From the NCBI GenBank assembly GCA_943789425.1, contig CALSUB010000005.1, forward strand, positions 1-64,000: DNA of 64,000 nucleotides. The letters run 5' to 3'. Position 1 is the stretch's first letter. Each line of letters starts with the position of its first letter. Shown here in pieces: positions 19,035-29,668 of this stretch. The position numbers and the translations under genes were made by a program. Under the pieces are notes generated by a model. The model saw nothing but the letters and a program-made list of their open reading frames with translations, searched no databases and had not been told where the DNA came from. Source of the DNA: an uncultured Luminiphilus sp. Lineage in GTDB: Bacteria > Pseudomonadota > Gammaproteobacteria > Pseudomonadales > Halieaceae.

Positions 19035-19051
19035 TGCACTATATTGGTGCT
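19035..19051. promoter_or_regulatory. NtrC-binding dyad, promoter-distal
   Basis: TGCACTATATTGGTGCT, a 17-bp NtrC-type dyad whose centre (19043) is 32 bp from that of the other site, i.e. three helical turns and the same spacing as the paired strong NtrC sites of E. coli glnA. It is about 105 bp upstream of the divergent typA start, so it could influence typA as well. Confidence 0.75.
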
Positions 19052-19147
19052 TAGGGGTGTGCGGAAATAGGGTGAACCACTTGATGTTCGCTGGTGTACA
19101 CTCCGCGCGCGCAAAAAACAATCGCCGCCGACAGACGTGAGAGACCT

Positions 19148-20962
19148 ATGAAAGCCCTTCGTAATATTGCCATTATTGCTCACGTAGACCATGGCAAAAC
19201 GACGTTGGTGGATTGCCTTTTGCAGCAGTCCGGTACGCTGGATCGGAAGATGGCGGGTGCCGAGCGTGTCATGGACTCTAACGATCAGGAGCGTGAGCGT
19301 GGCATTACGATTTTGGCCAAAAACACCGCTATCCGCTGGCGCGACTACCGAATCAATATCGTCGACACGCCCGGGCACGCTGATTTCGGGGGTGAGGTAG
19401 AGCGCGTTTTGTCGATGGTTGACTCGGTGCTCCTTCTGGTTGACGCAGTGGATGGCCCCATGCCACAGACTCGATTCGTTACGAGTAAAGCATTTGAGCG
19501 AGGGCTGAATCCGATCGTGGTGGTGAACAAGATCGATCGGGATGGTGCTCGTCCCGATTGGGTGGTAGACCAAATTTTTGATCTGTTTGATGCCCTGGGC
19601 GCAAACGAAGCACAGCTCGATTTCCCTGTGGTGTACACCTCTGCGGTATTGGGGATCGCGGGTGACGATCCAGCCGCGATGGCTGAGGATATGACGCCGC
19701 TGTTTGAGGCAATAGAGCGCCATGTGCCGGCGCCCGATGTGGACATTGATGGCCCTTTGCAGCTGCAAATATCGGCCTTAGATTATTCGAGTTATGTGGG
19801 TGTGATTGGCGTTGGCCGCGTGACCCGAGGCTCAGTGAAAGGCAATACACCGGTTACCATTGTCGACCGAGCGGGCGACACTCGGTCGGGCAAGATTCTT
19901 CAGGTGATGGGCTATGACGGCCTTGAGCGCACAGAGGTCTCCTCAGCAGATGCTGGCGATATTGTGTGTGTTACGGGTATTGATGGTCTGCTGATATCCG
20001 ACACGCTGTGCGATCCCGCGCAACCCGAGGCGCTGCCTGCGCTCACCGTCGACGAACCGACTGTCAGCATGACTTTTCAGGTCAACGACTCGCCCTTTGC
20101 AGGGCGCGAGGGGAAGTACGTGACCTCTCGTAATTTGAAGGAGCGTCTGGAGCGAGAGCTCATTCACAATGTGGCGCTGAGAGTAGAGCCCGGTGATAGC
20201 GCCGACAAGTTCAAGGTATCGGGCCGGGGTGAGCTGCATTTGTCCGTGCTCATTGAAAATATGCGGCGAGAGGGCTTCGAGTTAGGCGTGTCGCGACCAG
20301 AAGTCATTCAGAAAACGATCGATGGCGCCGTGTGTGAGCCCTATGAGCAACTGGTACTCGATATTGATGAACAGCATCAAGGCGGTGTCATGGAGGAGCT
20401 GGGTCTGCGTCGAGCGGAGCTCGCTCAGCTGGTGCTCGATGGCAAGGGACGTGTGCGGTTGGAATTTATGGTTCCCGCTCGAGGTTTGATCGGATTTCGT
20501 TCTCAGTTTCTGACCATGACCTCAGGCTCGGGCATTATGACCCACATCTTCGATCATTACGGACCAGTGACGACCGCTGTGCTAGCCGCCCGACAAAATG
20601 GGGTGTTGGTATCGATGGTGAAGGGTAAAAGCCTCGCTTATGCCTTACATGCTTTGCAAGAGCGTGGGCGACTGTTCTTAGAGCCCAATATTCAGGTATA
20701 CGAAGGACAAATAGTCGGTCTGCATAGCCGGGGTAATGATCTGGTGGTCAACCCAACGAAGGCGAAGCAACTCACCAACGTGCGCGCATCTGGCACTGAT
20801 GAAGCATTGACCCTCTCGCCACCGGTGAAGCACACCTTGGAGCAAGCGTTAGAGTTTATTGAAGAGGACGAGCTGGTAGAGGTCACCCCAGAGAGTATTC
20901 GTTTGCGTAAAAAATGGCTGTTGGAGCATGAGCGCAAGCGCGCCTCGCGCAGTGCGGCTTAA
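19148..20962 (+). CDS. typA: Ribosome-associated GTPase TypA/BipA
   Basis: Translational GTPase of the EF-G family involved in ribosome assembly and stress responses. 604 residues from ATG 19148, with GAGAG just upstream; the longer frame from 19094 would run past this. G motifs: [10 protein letters not shown] (P-loop), [31 protein letters not shown]-terminal TypA-specific region includes [18 protein letters not shown]. Divergent from glnA. Ends 3 nt before the convergent elaA-like stop. Confidence 0.97.
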   Translation: MKALRNIAIIAHVDHGKTTLVDCLLQQSGTLDRKMAGAERVMDSNDQERERGITILAKNTAIRWRDYRINIVDTPGHADFGGEVERVLSMVDSVLLLVDAVDGPMPQTRFVTSKAFERGLNPIVVVNKIDRDGARPDWVVDQIFDLFDALGANEAQLDFPVVYTSAVLGIAGDDPAAMAEDMTPLFEAIERHVPAPDVDIDGPLQLQISALDYSSYVGVIGVGRVTRGSVKGNTPVTIVDRAGDTRSGKILQVMGYDGLERTEVSSADAGDIVCVTGIDGLLISDTLCDPAQPEALPALTVDEPTVSMTFQVNDSPFAGREGKYVTSRNLKERLERELIHNVALRVEPGDSADKFKVSGRGELHLSVLIENMRREGFELGVSRPEVIQKTIDGAVCEPYEQLVLDIDEQHQGGVMEELGLRRAELAQLVLDGKGRVRLEFMVPARGLIGFRSQFLTMTSGSGIMTHIFDHYGPVTTAVLAARQNGVLVSMVKGKSLAYALHALQERGRLFLEPNIQVYEGQIVGLHSRGNDLVVNPTKAKQLTNVRASGTDEALTLSPPVKHTLEQALEFIEEDELVEVTPESIRLRKKWLLEHERKRASRSAA

Positions 20963-20965
20963 CCT

Positions 20966-21439
20966 CTAATTCTTTTTCAGCATTTCCACATGTTCAATAT
21001 TGTCCTCGTAGTAAGGCCCGTGGGTCATTACGAAGCCCATCGATTCGTAAAAGGCGGTTAAATACGCCTGCGCGCTGAGTCTGACTCCTTCTGGCCAGCG
21101 CGCGTCACAGAAATCGAGGGCTCGTAACATCAGGTCTCGTCCTAGGCCGCACTCCCGATAGTCAGCGTGAACAGCCACTCTGCCGATCGAGCACTCTGAG
21201 TAACTGACACCAGGTGGCGCCACGCGCAACGTGCCGATGAGCTGCTCGTTATGGAGCAGTTCAAGATGCCAGCACTCGGGGTCTTTCTCGTCCGCCTCTA
21301 AATAAGGACAGGCCTGTTCCACCACAAAAATAGCAGTCCGTAGGCTGAGTAACCGATGCCATTCGGGTCCACTGAATAATGCAAAGTGTCGCCACCGCCA
21401 GACCAGTGCTTTACGGTCTATCGTTGATAGTTCTGCCAT
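20966..21439 (-). CDS. elaA: ElaA-like GNAT acetyltransferase
   Basis: 157-residue GCN5-related N-acetyltransferase. N-terminal LRTAIFVVEQACPYLEAD matches the ElaA family, and the acetyl-CoA loop is RVAVHADYRECGLGRDLM, followed by AYLTAFYESMGF. The physiological acceptor of ElaA is unknown. Stands alone between convergent typA and divergent parC. Confidence 0.85.
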   Translation of the reverse strand: MAELSTIDRKALVWRWRHFALFSGPEWHRLLSLRTAIFVVEQACPYLEADEKDPECWHLELLHNEQLIGTLRVAPPGVSYSECSIGRVAVHADYRECGLGRDLMLRALDFCDARWPEGVRLSAQAYLTAFYESMGFVMTHGPYYEDNIEHVEMLKKN

Positions 21440-21598
21440 GGCGAATGTCTCCTAATGAGGCGTGGCGAGTTTGTTTAGGGTTGCCGCAAAGTGAAAGGCG
21501 CAGTTTCGTGGTATTCCCGTATGAGGGGCGGTAGCATAGCGCGGTTCAAGAGTTTACGGCGGCGTGAACTCCTACCTCTTTTTGAGACCTTCGCCACT

Positions 21599-23848
21599 AT
21601 GTCCGATTTAATGGAGCCTCCCGTCGACGTCGAGCAGATGTCTCTGCGTGACTACGCCGAAAAAGCGTACCTCGATTATTCCATGTACGTCATACTCGAT
21701 CGCGCGCTACCCCATGTGGGTGACGGCTTAAAACCAGTGCAACGCCGTATTGTTTACGCCATGAGTGAGCTTGGCCTAAAAGCCACCGCGAAATACAAAA
21801 AATCAGCCCGAACCGTCGGCGATGTGATCGGTAAATTTCACCCTCATGGTGACAGCGCCGCCTATGAGGCCATGGTGCTGATGGCGCAAAATTTCTCGTA
21901 TCGCTATCCACTCATTGATGGACAGGGGAATTGGGGCTCACCCGACGATCCAAAATCTTTTGCCGCAATGCGTTACACCGAGTCTCGTCTGACCGCTTAT
22001 GCCGATGTATTGCTCACTGAGTTGGGGCAGGGCACGGTCGACTGGCAGCCGAATTTTGACGGGACGTTAGACGAACCCATGGTCTTGCCGGCTCAGGTGC
22101 CCAATTTGTTACTGAATGGCACCACCGGAATTGCTGTGGGCATGGCTACTGATATTCCCCCACACAATTTGACAGAGGTGGTGGCGGCGACAATACATCT
22201 ACTCGACGCCCCCAAGGCGAGCGTGGCGGATCTGTGTGCGCACATCAAAGGGCCCGATTTTCCGACTGAGGCAGAAATTATCACCCCGGTTGCAGAACTG
22301 AATGCGCTCTATGAAACGGGTCGCGGGGCGCTGCGCGTCCGCGCTGCTTATCATATTGAGGAGGGTGCAGTGGTGATTCACGCCCTGCCACATCAGGTAT
22401 CGGGTGCCAAAGTCTTAGAACAAATTGCGGCGCAAATGCAGGCCCGCAAATTACCCATGGTGTCTGATCTGCGAGATGAGTCTGATCATGAGCATCCAAC
22501 GCGCCTCGTCTTGCTACCAAAATCGAACCGTATTGATATCGATGCGGTCATGAGCCACCTGTTTGCCACCACAGATCTCGAGCGATCTTACCGCGTTAAT
22601 CTCAATGTGATCGGCGTCGACGGCCGGCCTGCGGTGAAATCTCTAGTGACGATACTGAGCGAGTGGCTTGTTTTCAGAAAAGCTACCGTCAAGCGTCGAC
22701 TCACTTATCGATTAGAGCGCGTCGAGCGGCGTATGCATTTGCTCGAAGGCTATCTGATTGCTTTTTTGAATATCGATGAAGTCATTCGCATCATTCGAGA
22801 GGAAGAGAGTCCAAAGCCTATCTTGATGGAGACATTCGCGATTACTGACGTGCAGGCTGAAGCGATTTTGGATTTGAAGCTGCGTAATCTCGCCAAGCTT
22901 GAAGAAATGAAAATAAGAGGCGAGCAGGACGAGCTGGCGGCAGAGCGCGATACGCTTGAGAAAACATTAGGCAGCGACGCCCGGCTGAAGACGCTTATTA
23001 AACGTGAACTCAAAGCAGTGGTCGAGCAACACGGCGATGCTCGCCGCTCCCCACTGGCGGTTCGCGAGGAGGCCAAGGCATTCAGCGAACTCGAGTTGGC
23101 TAGCGTCGACCCCCTCACTATTGTGTTGTCTGAAAAGGGCTGGATTCGCGCTGCAAAGGGACACGACATTGACCCTGCGTCACTCAGTTTTAAGTCCGGT
23201 GACTGCTTTCGTTTCTCAGCGCTCGGTAAATCAAACCTGCCAACGGTGGTCATCGACTCTACGGGTCGCGCTTATACCTTACCGACACACCAGTTGCCCT
23301 CTGCGCGTGGGCAGGGAGAGCCTTTGACGGGTAGAATCAACCCGCCGTCAGGCGCTACGTTTGAGGGCTTATTGACGGGTTCTGAGACGGATCGTTTCTT
23401 GTTGGCCAGCGATGCTGGTTATGGTTTTGTCGTGCAATTTGGGCAGCTGCAGGCCAAGAACAAAGCGGGGAAAGCGGTGTTGACGCTGCCACAAGGCGCT
23501 CGCGTGCTACCGCCAGCTGCCGCGGCCGGCGACGCTGAGCCTTTTGTGGTGGTCGCGACCAATGAGGGTCGAATGCTCGTGTTTCCCTTGGCCGAACTGC
23601 CAGAAATGTCCCGAGGGAAGGGCAATAAACTGATCGGTATTCCTTCTGCTCGCTCGGCATCGCGAGAGGAATTTGTGGCGGGACTTTGCGTGCTCGTCGA
23701 GGGTGACATGCTGCAGGTGACATCAGGCGGCCATTATCGCAACTTCAAGTGGTCGGAGTTAGAGCATTTTCGCGGGGACCGTGGCCGGCGAGGCAGCAAG
23801 CTACCAAAGGGTTACCAACGTGTGACACGCTTGACCGTTGTGGAGTAA
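21599..23848 (+). CDS. parC: DNA topoisomerase IV subunit A (ParC)
   Basis: Decatenating type IIA topoisomerase subunit, 749 residues from ATG 21599; a longer frame opens at 21491 but the family start aligns at [19 protein letters not shown]. Catalytic Tyr126 in [10 protein letters not shown]. The quinolone-resistance region reads [10 protein letters not shown], i.e. Ser86 and Glu90 equivalent to wild-type E. coli Ser80/Glu84. Six-bladed C-terminal domain from about residue 495. parE is not in this window. Confidence 0.96.
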   Translation: MSDLMEPPVDVEQMSLRDYAEKAYLDYSMYVILDRALPHVGDGLKPVQRRIVYAMSELGLKATAKYKKSARTVGDVIGKFHPHGDSAAYEAMVLMAQNFSYRYPLIDGQGNWGSPDDPKSFAAMRYTESRLTAYADVLLTELGQGTVDWQPNFDGTLDEPMVLPAQVPNLLLNGTTGIAVGMATDIPPHNLTEVVAATIHLLDAPKASVADLCAHIKGPDFPTEAEIITPVAELNALYETGRGALRVRAAYHIEEGAVVIHALPHQVSGAKVLEQIAAQMQARKLPMVSDLRDESDHEHPTRLVLLPKSNRIDIDAVMSHLFATTDLERSYRVNLNVIGVDGRPAVKSLVTILSEWLVFRKATVKRRLTYRLERVERRMHLLEGYLIAFLNIDEVIRIIREEESPKPILMETFAITDVQAEAILDLKLRNLAKLEEMKIRGEQDELAAERDTLEKTLGSDARLKTLIKRELKAVVEQHGDARRSPLAVREEAKAFSELELASVDPLTIVLSEKGWIRAAKGHDIDPASLSFKSGDCFRFSALGKSNLPTVVIDSTGRAYTLPTHQLPSARGQGEPLTGRINPPSGATFEGLLTGSETDRFLLASDAGYGFVVQFGQLQAKNKAGKAVLTLPQGARVLPPAAAAGDAEPFVVVATNEGRMLVFPLAELPEMSRGKGNKLIGIPSARSASREEFVAGLCVLVEGDMLQVTSGGHYRNFKWSELEHFRGDRGRRGSKLPKGYQRVTRLTVVE

Positions 23849-23858
23849 GCCAGAGCGT

Positions 23859-25133
23859 TTAAAACGGCAAAAAGCCTTGCGGGGTGTCCTCACTGCTGGG
23901 CGTAATGGCGCGCTGGAGAATGTGGAGTTGGCGCGTCAGGAGGTCGAGATGACTGCCGCTGATGTCCCCGATCGCCATCCATTGCTCGTCAATCACGTCG
24001 ACGCCAATATAGGTCGTCAGACCGTCATCCTCCGCCGCGTGTGACGAGAGAAGAATGGCGTCTAGGTCGAGGTTTGCCAGTGCCAATAGGTCATCCAGCG
24101 TTGCCTGCGTGTACAGACCAGGATAGATGTCCTTGTCATTACCGCGGCCTAACTCACTGATACCAATCGCCATCCCTGGCATGAACGAGAGTCGCTCCTG
24201 TTTTTCTGCGAGCTCACTGCAGCGCGATAAAAGCCACGCACAACTGGCGGCGCGCAATACGGGTGATCCGACCGAGAGTGATCCGGTGAAGAAGATGGCC
24301 AAGCCAAATTGCCGAATGACCGAGAGCTCTCCTCCGTAAAATCCGGCGCTGCCGTAGGCCATCCGGTGGAGGGATGAGACGTACGCCTGCAGGCGCGACT
24401 CATCGAGCGTCTCGAGATAGGTTGGCAAGGTTTTCAGCGCGATACATAAAATAGCCGTATCGTGATAATGCTCGTCACCTTGGGTCTGGATATCCCGGGA
24501 TCGCAGCAGATCAAGTGGTAGCGAGTCGATGCGGTCTTTCAGTTTATCGACTTCGTTGACTGACACCGAGGCCTCATCACTAATGGCATCAAGCTGAGCC
24601 ACCGCGTCATTAATATTTCGGGCGAGGCGCTGTCCCATTGGGCGTGTCAGCGCATAGACCGCGGCGCTGAGTAACACAGAGAGTGCAATGAGCCCCCAAA
24701 TGAGGGTCTCTCTGGCGGTTTGTTGTTTGCTCAGATCCAAATAAAGCGCGACCGTGCCCGCGGTATTGCCATCAATGGACATTGTTTGCTCATAAGCATT
24801 GGCACCCGCGGGTATAAAGCCCGATATCGCTAACTCCGTGCCTTCGATATCTAATGCCCTTGCGCCGGCAAATAACGCTTGATCGGTGAAAAATTGCAGT
24901 TCGGCTGACAAGCCGAGTCGATCCCCTGTCGCCAGCTCATTACTCGCTCTGGCGGCCAACTGCTGGGCTGCGGCGTGAGCGTGCTGCGTCAGTGTTTGAT
25001 GTTGAATCGACTGGGTTGATTGCGCAGCGACTGCGACGAGTATCAGCGTGGCCAGCAGACACCAGCCTGTCGCCGCAAGCGCGAGCTGCTGCGACAGGGG
25101 CTGATTGCGTAAACGTTGGATGAGCTGCTGCAA
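23859..25133 (-). CDS. Two-helix membrane protein with periplasmic sensor-like domain (AhpA/YtjB-like position)
   Basis: 424 residues. Helices at about 20-38 and 147-165 bracket a periplasmic domain of about 105 residues, followed by a HAMP-like/coiled segment (LARNINDAVAQLDAISDE) and a cytoplasmic domain of about 220 residues. That domain begins with HDTAILCIALKTLPTYLE, which looks like the start of a class III cyclase-homology fold, but I see no metal-binding Asp pair and call no catalytic activity. Divergent from serB, the position of ytjB/smp in E. coli and of a related gene in Pseudomonas, as I recall. Function unknown. Confidence 0.7.
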   Translation of the reverse strand: MQQLIQRLRNQPLSQQLALAATGWCLLATLILVAVAAQSTQSIQHQTLTQHAHAAAQQLAARASNELATGDRLGLSAELQFFTDQALFAGARALDIEGTELAISGFIPAGANAYEQTMSIDGNTAGTVALYLDLSKQQTARETLIWGLIALSVLLSAAVYALTRPMGQRLARNINDAVAQLDAISDEASVSVNEVDKLKDRIDSLPLDLLRSRDIQTQGDEHYHDTAILCIALKTLPTYLETLDESRLQAYVSSLHRMAYGSAGFYGGELSVIRQFGLAIFFTGSLSVGSPVLRAASCAWLLSRCSELAEKQERLSFMPGMAIGISELGRGNDKDIYPGLYTQATLDDLLALANLDLDAILLSSHAAEDDGLTTYIGVDVIDEQWMAIGDISGSHLDLLTRQLHILQRAITPSSEDTPQGFLPF

Positions 25134-25231
25134 AAGGATGCCTCCATTGACACCGCGTTCAGTATAAACTCTAACAGGTCGATCCTAGGGAGCAGATTGC
25201 CCTAGCCCCCCTTTTTTTTAGGAACTTTTTT

Positions 25232-26152
25232 GTGACAGATCAGATGCATGTGATCGTGGTAATGGCTCCCTCAGGGGCGCTTGTTAATCGGATGTTGATC
25301 GAGAATGCCGTCTCCGCCGTTCAGGGCCAGATTGTCGAAGCCCATCGGGTAGCCGTGCCGGTATCACTGGTTGACCACCGGGAGGTGATCAAGTTTCTAA
25401 TCGATTGTCCTGATCCCGAGAGGTTATCGGCCCAGTTACGACAGTTGTCTGATGAACACGGTGCCGATATCGCTCTGCAGTCGCGCTTATCCCGTTGTCG
25501 CCCTTACGGGCTAGCGGTGTTCGATATGGATTCCACACTCATCTCTTGTGAGGTCATCGACGAGTTGGCACGAGTTGCTGGCGTTGGTGCCGAGGTGGCA
25601 GAGATTACAGACCGCGCCATGCGCGGTGAGCTCGACTTTGACGAGAGTTTCCGCACGCGTTTAGCGTTATTAAAAGGGTTAGATGCGGGGGCAGTCGACG
25701 AGCTGGCCGATCAACTGCCCGTGCAGTCGGGTCTCAGTGAGATGGCGACAACGCTAAAAGCGCGTGGTCTCAAGCTGGCGATTTTTTCTGGCGGATTTAT
25801 TCCGATCGCGGAGCGTTTAAAAAACGATTACGGATTTGACCATGTCGTTGCGAATGAGCTGGAGATCAGAGACGGTAAAGTGACGGGGAAAATTGTCCCC
25901 CCCATTGTGAACCGAGAGTACAAGGCGGAAGCATTAGGCGCTCTAGCAAGTCGGCTGGGCATTCACACCGAGCATTGTATTGCTGTGGGTGATGGTGCAA
26001 ACGACCTGTCTATGATGGCGCTTGCCGGCCTTGGCGTCGCATTCCACGCTAAGCCTGCGGTCCGAGCAGCAAGCCCGATTGAAATCACGCACATCGGTCT
26101 CGATGGTGTCTGCTATTTGATGGGTCACGAAGGTGAATTTGCAGTGGCGTGA
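25232..26152 (+). CDS. serB: Phosphoserine phosphatase SerB
   Basis: Final step of serine synthesis. HAD-family core with nucleophile Asp98 and acid Asp100 in FDMDSTLIS, motif II IFSGGF, and motif III GDGANDLSMM. An N-terminal ACT-like domain of about 85 residues precedes it. 306 residues. GTG 25232 with AGGA upstream is my start; ATG 25244 is possible. 70 nt before efp. Confidence 0.96.
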   Translation: MTDQMHVIVVMAPSGALVNRMLIENAVSAVQGQIVEAHRVAVPVSLVDHREVIKFLIDCPDPERLSAQLRQLSDEHGADIALQSRLSRCRPYGLAVFDMDSTLISCEVIDELARVAGVGAEVAEITDRAMRGELDFDESFRTRLALLKGLDAGAVDELADQLPVQSGLSEMATTLKARGLKLAIFSGGFIPIAERLKNDYGFDHVVANELEIRDGKVTGKIVPPIVNREYKAEALGALASRLGIHTEHCIAVGDGANDLSMMALAGLGVAFHAKPAVRAASPIEITHIGLDGVCYLMGHEGEFAVA

Positions 26153-26221
26153 AAATCGGCAGATGCACCTTGGTAATGGCCTGCGGTATCATAGTCTTCT
26201 TTACCAAGTGGGTCCCCAATA

Positions 26222-26794
26222 ATGGCAAACTTCTCGACGAATGAATTCAAATCTGGCTTGAAGGTTATGCTGGATGGCGATCCCTGCTCGATCCTTGAAA
26301 ATGAGTTCGTGAAGCCGGGTAAAGGGCAGGCATTTAACCGTGTGAAAATGCGCAACTTGAAATCGGGTAGGGTTTGGGAGCGTACCTTTAAGTCCGGTGA
26401 CTCGCTCGAGGGAGCAGACGTCATGGATATGACGCTTGAGTACTCGTATACCGATGGCGAGTTTTGGTATTTCATGGACCCCGCGTCCTACGAGCAATTC
26501 GCTGCAGATCGCGACGCTGTGGCAGAGACTGAAAAGTGGCTTAAAGAACAGGAGCAATACGAAGTGACGTTGTATAACGGCGCACCACTGGCGGTCACTC
26601 CACCGAACTTTATCGAACTGGCCATAACAGAAACCGATCCCGGCTTGAAAGGCGATACCGCACAAGGTGGGAGCAAGCCCGCGACCTTGAGCACCGGTGC
26701 CGTGGTGCGAGTGCCGCTTTTTATTACCGAGGGAGAAGTGATTCGTATTGACACGCGAAGTGGCGAATACGTGAGTCGTGCCAGCAAAAGCTAA
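26222..26794 (+). CDS. efp: Elongation factor P
   Basis: Relieves ribosome stalling at polyproline. 190 residues, three-barrel protein. The modified loop reads KPGKGQA with the target Lys at position 34, the lysylation type. This agrees with epmA starting 3 nt downstream, which adds beta-lysine to that residue. The partner 2,3-aminomutase gene epmB is not in this window. Confidence 0.97.
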   Translation: MANFSTNEFKSGLKVMLDGDPCSILENEFVKPGKGQAFNRVKMRNLKSGRVWERTFKSGDSLEGADVMDMTLEYSYTDGEFWYFMDPASYEQFAADRDAVAETEKWLKEQEQYEVTLYNGAPLAVTPPNFIELAITETDPGLKGDTAQGGSKPATLSTGAVVRVPLFITEGEVIRIDTRSGEYVSRASKS

Positions 26795-26797
26795 CCG

Positions 26798-27763
26798 ATG
26801 AGCGATTGGCGACCCTCTGCGTCGCTCGATACGATCGCGGCCCGAGCGAGATTACTGCATCAGCTTCGCGACTTTTTTGCAGCGCGAAATGTGATGGAGG
26901 TGGAGACGCCACTGCTTGCTCACGCAACCGTCACTGATCCTAATCTTGAGGTGTTTGCAGTCTCGACTGATGTTGTGGGCACGAGCCCTTATCGGTTCCT
27001 ACAAACCTCCCCGGAGTTTGCGATGAAACGTTTACTCGCGGCCGGGTCGGGCGACATTTTTCAGATCAGCAAAGCCTTTCGAAAAGAAGAGTCGGGTCGT
27101 CATCATAATCCGGAGTTTTCACTGCTGGAGTGGTATCGAGTTGACTGGGACCATCGGATGTTAATTCGTGAGGTAGCTGAACTGATATGCGAGATCCTGG
27201 GCCGGACTGGTTGGCAGGTATGGACGTATCGCGCGTTGTTTCAAGAGCACCTGAGTGTTGATCTCTTTGACCCCGGCATTGGCCGTCTTCAATTGCTCGA
27301 CATTGCCCATCAGCGCATTGGTGATATTCCTCCTGATCTTGATTATGACGCAGCCTTGGCGTTGTTAATGAGCCACTGTATTGAGCCTGCAATCAGTGAC
27401 TGGGGGGTTGTTTTTGTGACGGAGTTTCCGGTATCGCAAGCTGCTCTGGCCAGAACGATGGCGGTCGATCGCGGTACTGTTGCCGCTCGCTTCGAGTGTT
27501 ACGTCGATGGATGCGAAGTAGCCAATGGGTACTGGGAGCAATGTGATGTCGCTGCGCTCACCGCGCAATTTTTAGCAGATAATGAGCAGCGTCAGCAAAG
27601 GGGGCTACCCGTACGCGAGCTCGACCAGCGCTTGCTCACCGCTCAGACCGAAGGGTTGCCCGACTGTGCCGGTGTTGCCTTGGGGGTCGATCGGTTATTG
27701 GCCCTCCAGACAGGGGTGAATAGCCTTGCCGAGACGCTCAGTTTTGATTGGCATCGTGCCTAA
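26798..27763 (+). CDS. epmA: EF-P lysine ligase EpmA (GenX/PoxA)
   Basis: Class II lysyl-tRNA-synthetase paralogue lacking the anticodon-binding domain; attaches (R)-beta-lysine to EF-P Lys34. 321 residues. Motif 2 region FRKEESGRHHNPEFSLLEW and motif 3 GVALGVDRLLAL are visible. Operon with efp, spacing 3 nt. Its 3' end overlaps the convergent thioesterase gene by 26 nt. Confidence 0.95.
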   Translation: MSDWRPSASLDTIAARARLLHQLRDFFAARNVMEVETPLLAHATVTDPNLEVFAVSTDVVGTSPYRFLQTSPEFAMKRLLAAGSGDIFQISKAFRKEESGRHHNPEFSLLEWYRVDWDHRMLIREVAELICEILGRTGWQVWTYRALFQEHLSVDLFDPGIGRLQLLDIAHQRIGDIPPDLDYDAALALLMSHCIEPAISDWGVVFVTEFPVSQAALARTMAVDRGTVAARFECYVDGCEVANGYWEQCDVAALTAQFLADNEQRQQRGLPVRELDQRLLTAQTEGLPDCAGVALGVDRLLALQTGVNSLAETLSFDWHRA

Positions 27764-28244
27764 TGTTGAGGTCGTTCGCTGGCTGACTCGCCTCATCGAC
27801 CAATGTGTTTGCGTTGCTGATCAAAGCTGGCTCATATCGCTCAATAAACGCCTTCGGAGGTCTTTTGGGGAGCCCTGAGGAGATTTCGATACAGACAAAT
27901 TCCAAATGGCCTCGGAAAACCGCATCGCCAGAGCGCAGGCAGTTGATTTGAAGACGGCGGATCATTTTTATTTTGCCAACCCATTGTGTAATCCATGTGC
28001 CAACGAGTAACTCGTCCCCTGACCGCGTGGCTTTCAGATAATCGTATTCGGCGTGCGTCAGCGCCATTGCGCGGTCTAGCCGCCGGTATTCCTCTGGCCC
28101 CAGCCCTAGAGCTGACGTATGAGCCCACGCAGCCTCCATGCACCATTCGACGTAATGGGTGTTGCGCGTGTGGTCGAGGGCGTCAATATGGTGAGGTTGA
28201 ACGGTCACTGCGAGGGTGAACGGCTGATCATAATCCCAGTTCAT
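27738..28244 (-). CDS. Acyl-CoA thioesterase, hotdog fold (4HBT/YbgC-like)
   Basis: 168 residues with the 4-hydroxybenzoyl-CoA thioesterase pattern: HHIDALDHTRNTHYVEW holds the catalytic Asp and the following helix, then AEYDYLKATRSGDELLV. A C-terminal tail of about 30 polar residues is not part of the fold. Start overlaps the nhaC stop by 4 nt (ATGA), so the two are coupled. Substrate unknown. Confidence 0.85.
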   Translation of the reverse strand: MNWDYDQPFTLAVTVQPHHIDALDHTRNTHYVEWCMEAAWAHTSALGLGPEEYRRLDRAMALTHAEYDYLKATRSGDELLVGTWITQWVGKIKMIRRLQINCLRSGDAVFRGHLEFVCIEISSGLPKRPPKAFIERYEPALISNANTLVDEASQPANDLNIRHDANQN

Positions 28245-29659
28245 GAATTCACTGCGGTCTGCTGGGGTTGGGCAATCATCAAGTAGCCAAACAGGACCGC
28301 GAGCACCGGACAGATCAGGTTAAACAGAGCGTAGGGTGCGTAGGTGAAGGTAGCCACCCCCAATGTTGCCGCCATAAAAGCACCACACGTATTCCAGGGC
28401 ACCAGTACGGAGGTGAGTGTTGCCGAATCTTCGAGCGTTCTCGATAAGCTGAGTCGACTCAGGCCACGATCATCGTACGCAGAAATAAACAATCGCCCTG
28501 GTAAGGTGATCGCGAGAAACTGATCCGCCGCCAGAATATTGGTGATGATCCCACCTCCCACCGTTGCCAGTATCAGGTCGCCGGTCCGTTTTACGCCTTT
28601 CAAAACCAAGTCGAGTAGCTGTCGCAAAATACCGGTGCTATCGAGCAATCCACCAAAAGTCATGGCAGTGAGAATCAGGAAGATGGTATTGAGCATGCTG
28701 GCCAAGCCGCCCTTATCGAGCAGCTGGCTTAATTGGTCCATGTCAGCGGGAGATTGGTAACCTGAGAAGAGCGCCATCCACAAACCTTGTAACAGGGGTG
28801 CAGGCGATTCCGGATGGGCTGTTAGGGCCATGGTGCGCACTACCTCGGGCTGAAAGACCGCACCATAAGCGGCACCGCATAGCGTGCACAGTAAGATGGC
28901 GGGGTAAGCGGGGATTTTGAAGTAAATCATTGCCAGCATCAGCACCAGCGGCGACAGCACCCAGGGGGTGATCGCAAATTGGTCAGACAGTGCGGCTCGG
29001 ATACGAGTAATGTCATCGGGTGCGGCCGCCCCCTCACTGCCAATAATGGCAAAAAAGAGCAGGGCCAACGCAAACGCGGGCAAGGTCGTCCACAGCATAT
29101 TTTTAATGTGCTCAAATAGGTCGACTCCAACGGCTGCTGCAGCAAGATTGGTTGTATCCGAGAGTGGCGATAGTTTATCGCCGAAATAAGCGCCCGAGAT
29201 AATCGCGCCGGCAGTAATGGCGGGGGACAAGCCATAGGTCGTTGCAATGCCCATGAGGCCAATACCCAGGGTACCGGCGACCGTCCACGAGCTGCCCAGA
29301 CTCAATGATGCGAGTGCACAAATAACGGCTGAGGCAGCATAGAAAATATCAGGATTGAGTAACTGCAATCCGTAAAAAATCATGCCGGGCACGGTGCCAC
29401 TGATGATCCAGCTACCGATTAAAGCGCCAACGGAGAGCAGAATCATCATGGGCATAATCGATACGGTAATGGCACCGACCATACCGTCTTGGATCTGCTG
29501 CCAGCTCATGCCGCGTCGCCATCCGACCAGCATGGTCGCCCCTGCCGCAACGACGAGTGCGACTTGATTGGGGCCATAAGACGCATCAGACCCAAACAGG
29601 GCAACCGACGTCGATAGCAGCGCTACGAGTAATAAGATCGGTGCTAAGGACAGCAGCAT
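28241..29659 (-). CDS. nhaC: NhaC-type Na+/H+ antiporter
   Basis: 472-residue polytopic inner-membrane protein with about 11-12 hydrophobic helices. Family segments SLGSSWTVAGTLGIGLMG, ISGAYFGDKLSPLSDTTNLA and a C-terminal TSVLVPWNTCGAFM match NhaC. Exchanges sodium for protons, consistent with a saline habitat (inference). Overlaps the thioesterase gene downstream and sits 9 nt after the Cfa-like stop; both run on the minus strand. Confidence 0.9.
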   Translation of the reverse strand: MLLSLAPILLLVALLSTSVALFGSDASYGPNQVALVVAAGATMLVGWRRGMSWQQIQDGMVGAITVSIMPMMILLSVGALIGSWIISGTVPGMIFYGLQLLNPDIFYAASAVICALASLSLGSSWTVAGTLGIGLMGIATTYGLSPAITAGAIISGAYFGDKLSPLSDTTNLAAAAVGVDLFEHIKNMLWTTLPAFALALLFFAIIGSEGAAAPDDITRIRAALSDQFAITPWVLSPLVLMLAMIYFKIPAYPAILLCTLCGAAYGAVFQPEVVRTMALTAHPESPAPLLQGLWMALFSGYQSPADMDQLSQLLDKGGLASMLNTIFLILTAMTFGGLLDSTGILRQLLDLVLKGVKRTGDLILATVGGGIITNILAADQFLAITLPGRLFISAYDDRGLSRLSLSRTLEDSATLTSVLVPWNTCGAFMAATLGVATFTYAPYALFNLICPVLAVLFGYLMIAQPQQTAVNS

Positions 29660-29668
29660 ATAGTCTGG

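Noticed and set aside
19007-19768. 253-codon open frame on the minus strand across typA
   Set aside because: Lies opposite the strongly conserved typA and across its promoter region; Arg/His-rich composition with no family likeness; a shadow frame.
21491-21598. N-terminal extension of ParC
   Set aside because: The 36 extra residues are basic and unlike ParC N-termini; ATG 21599 aligns with the family.
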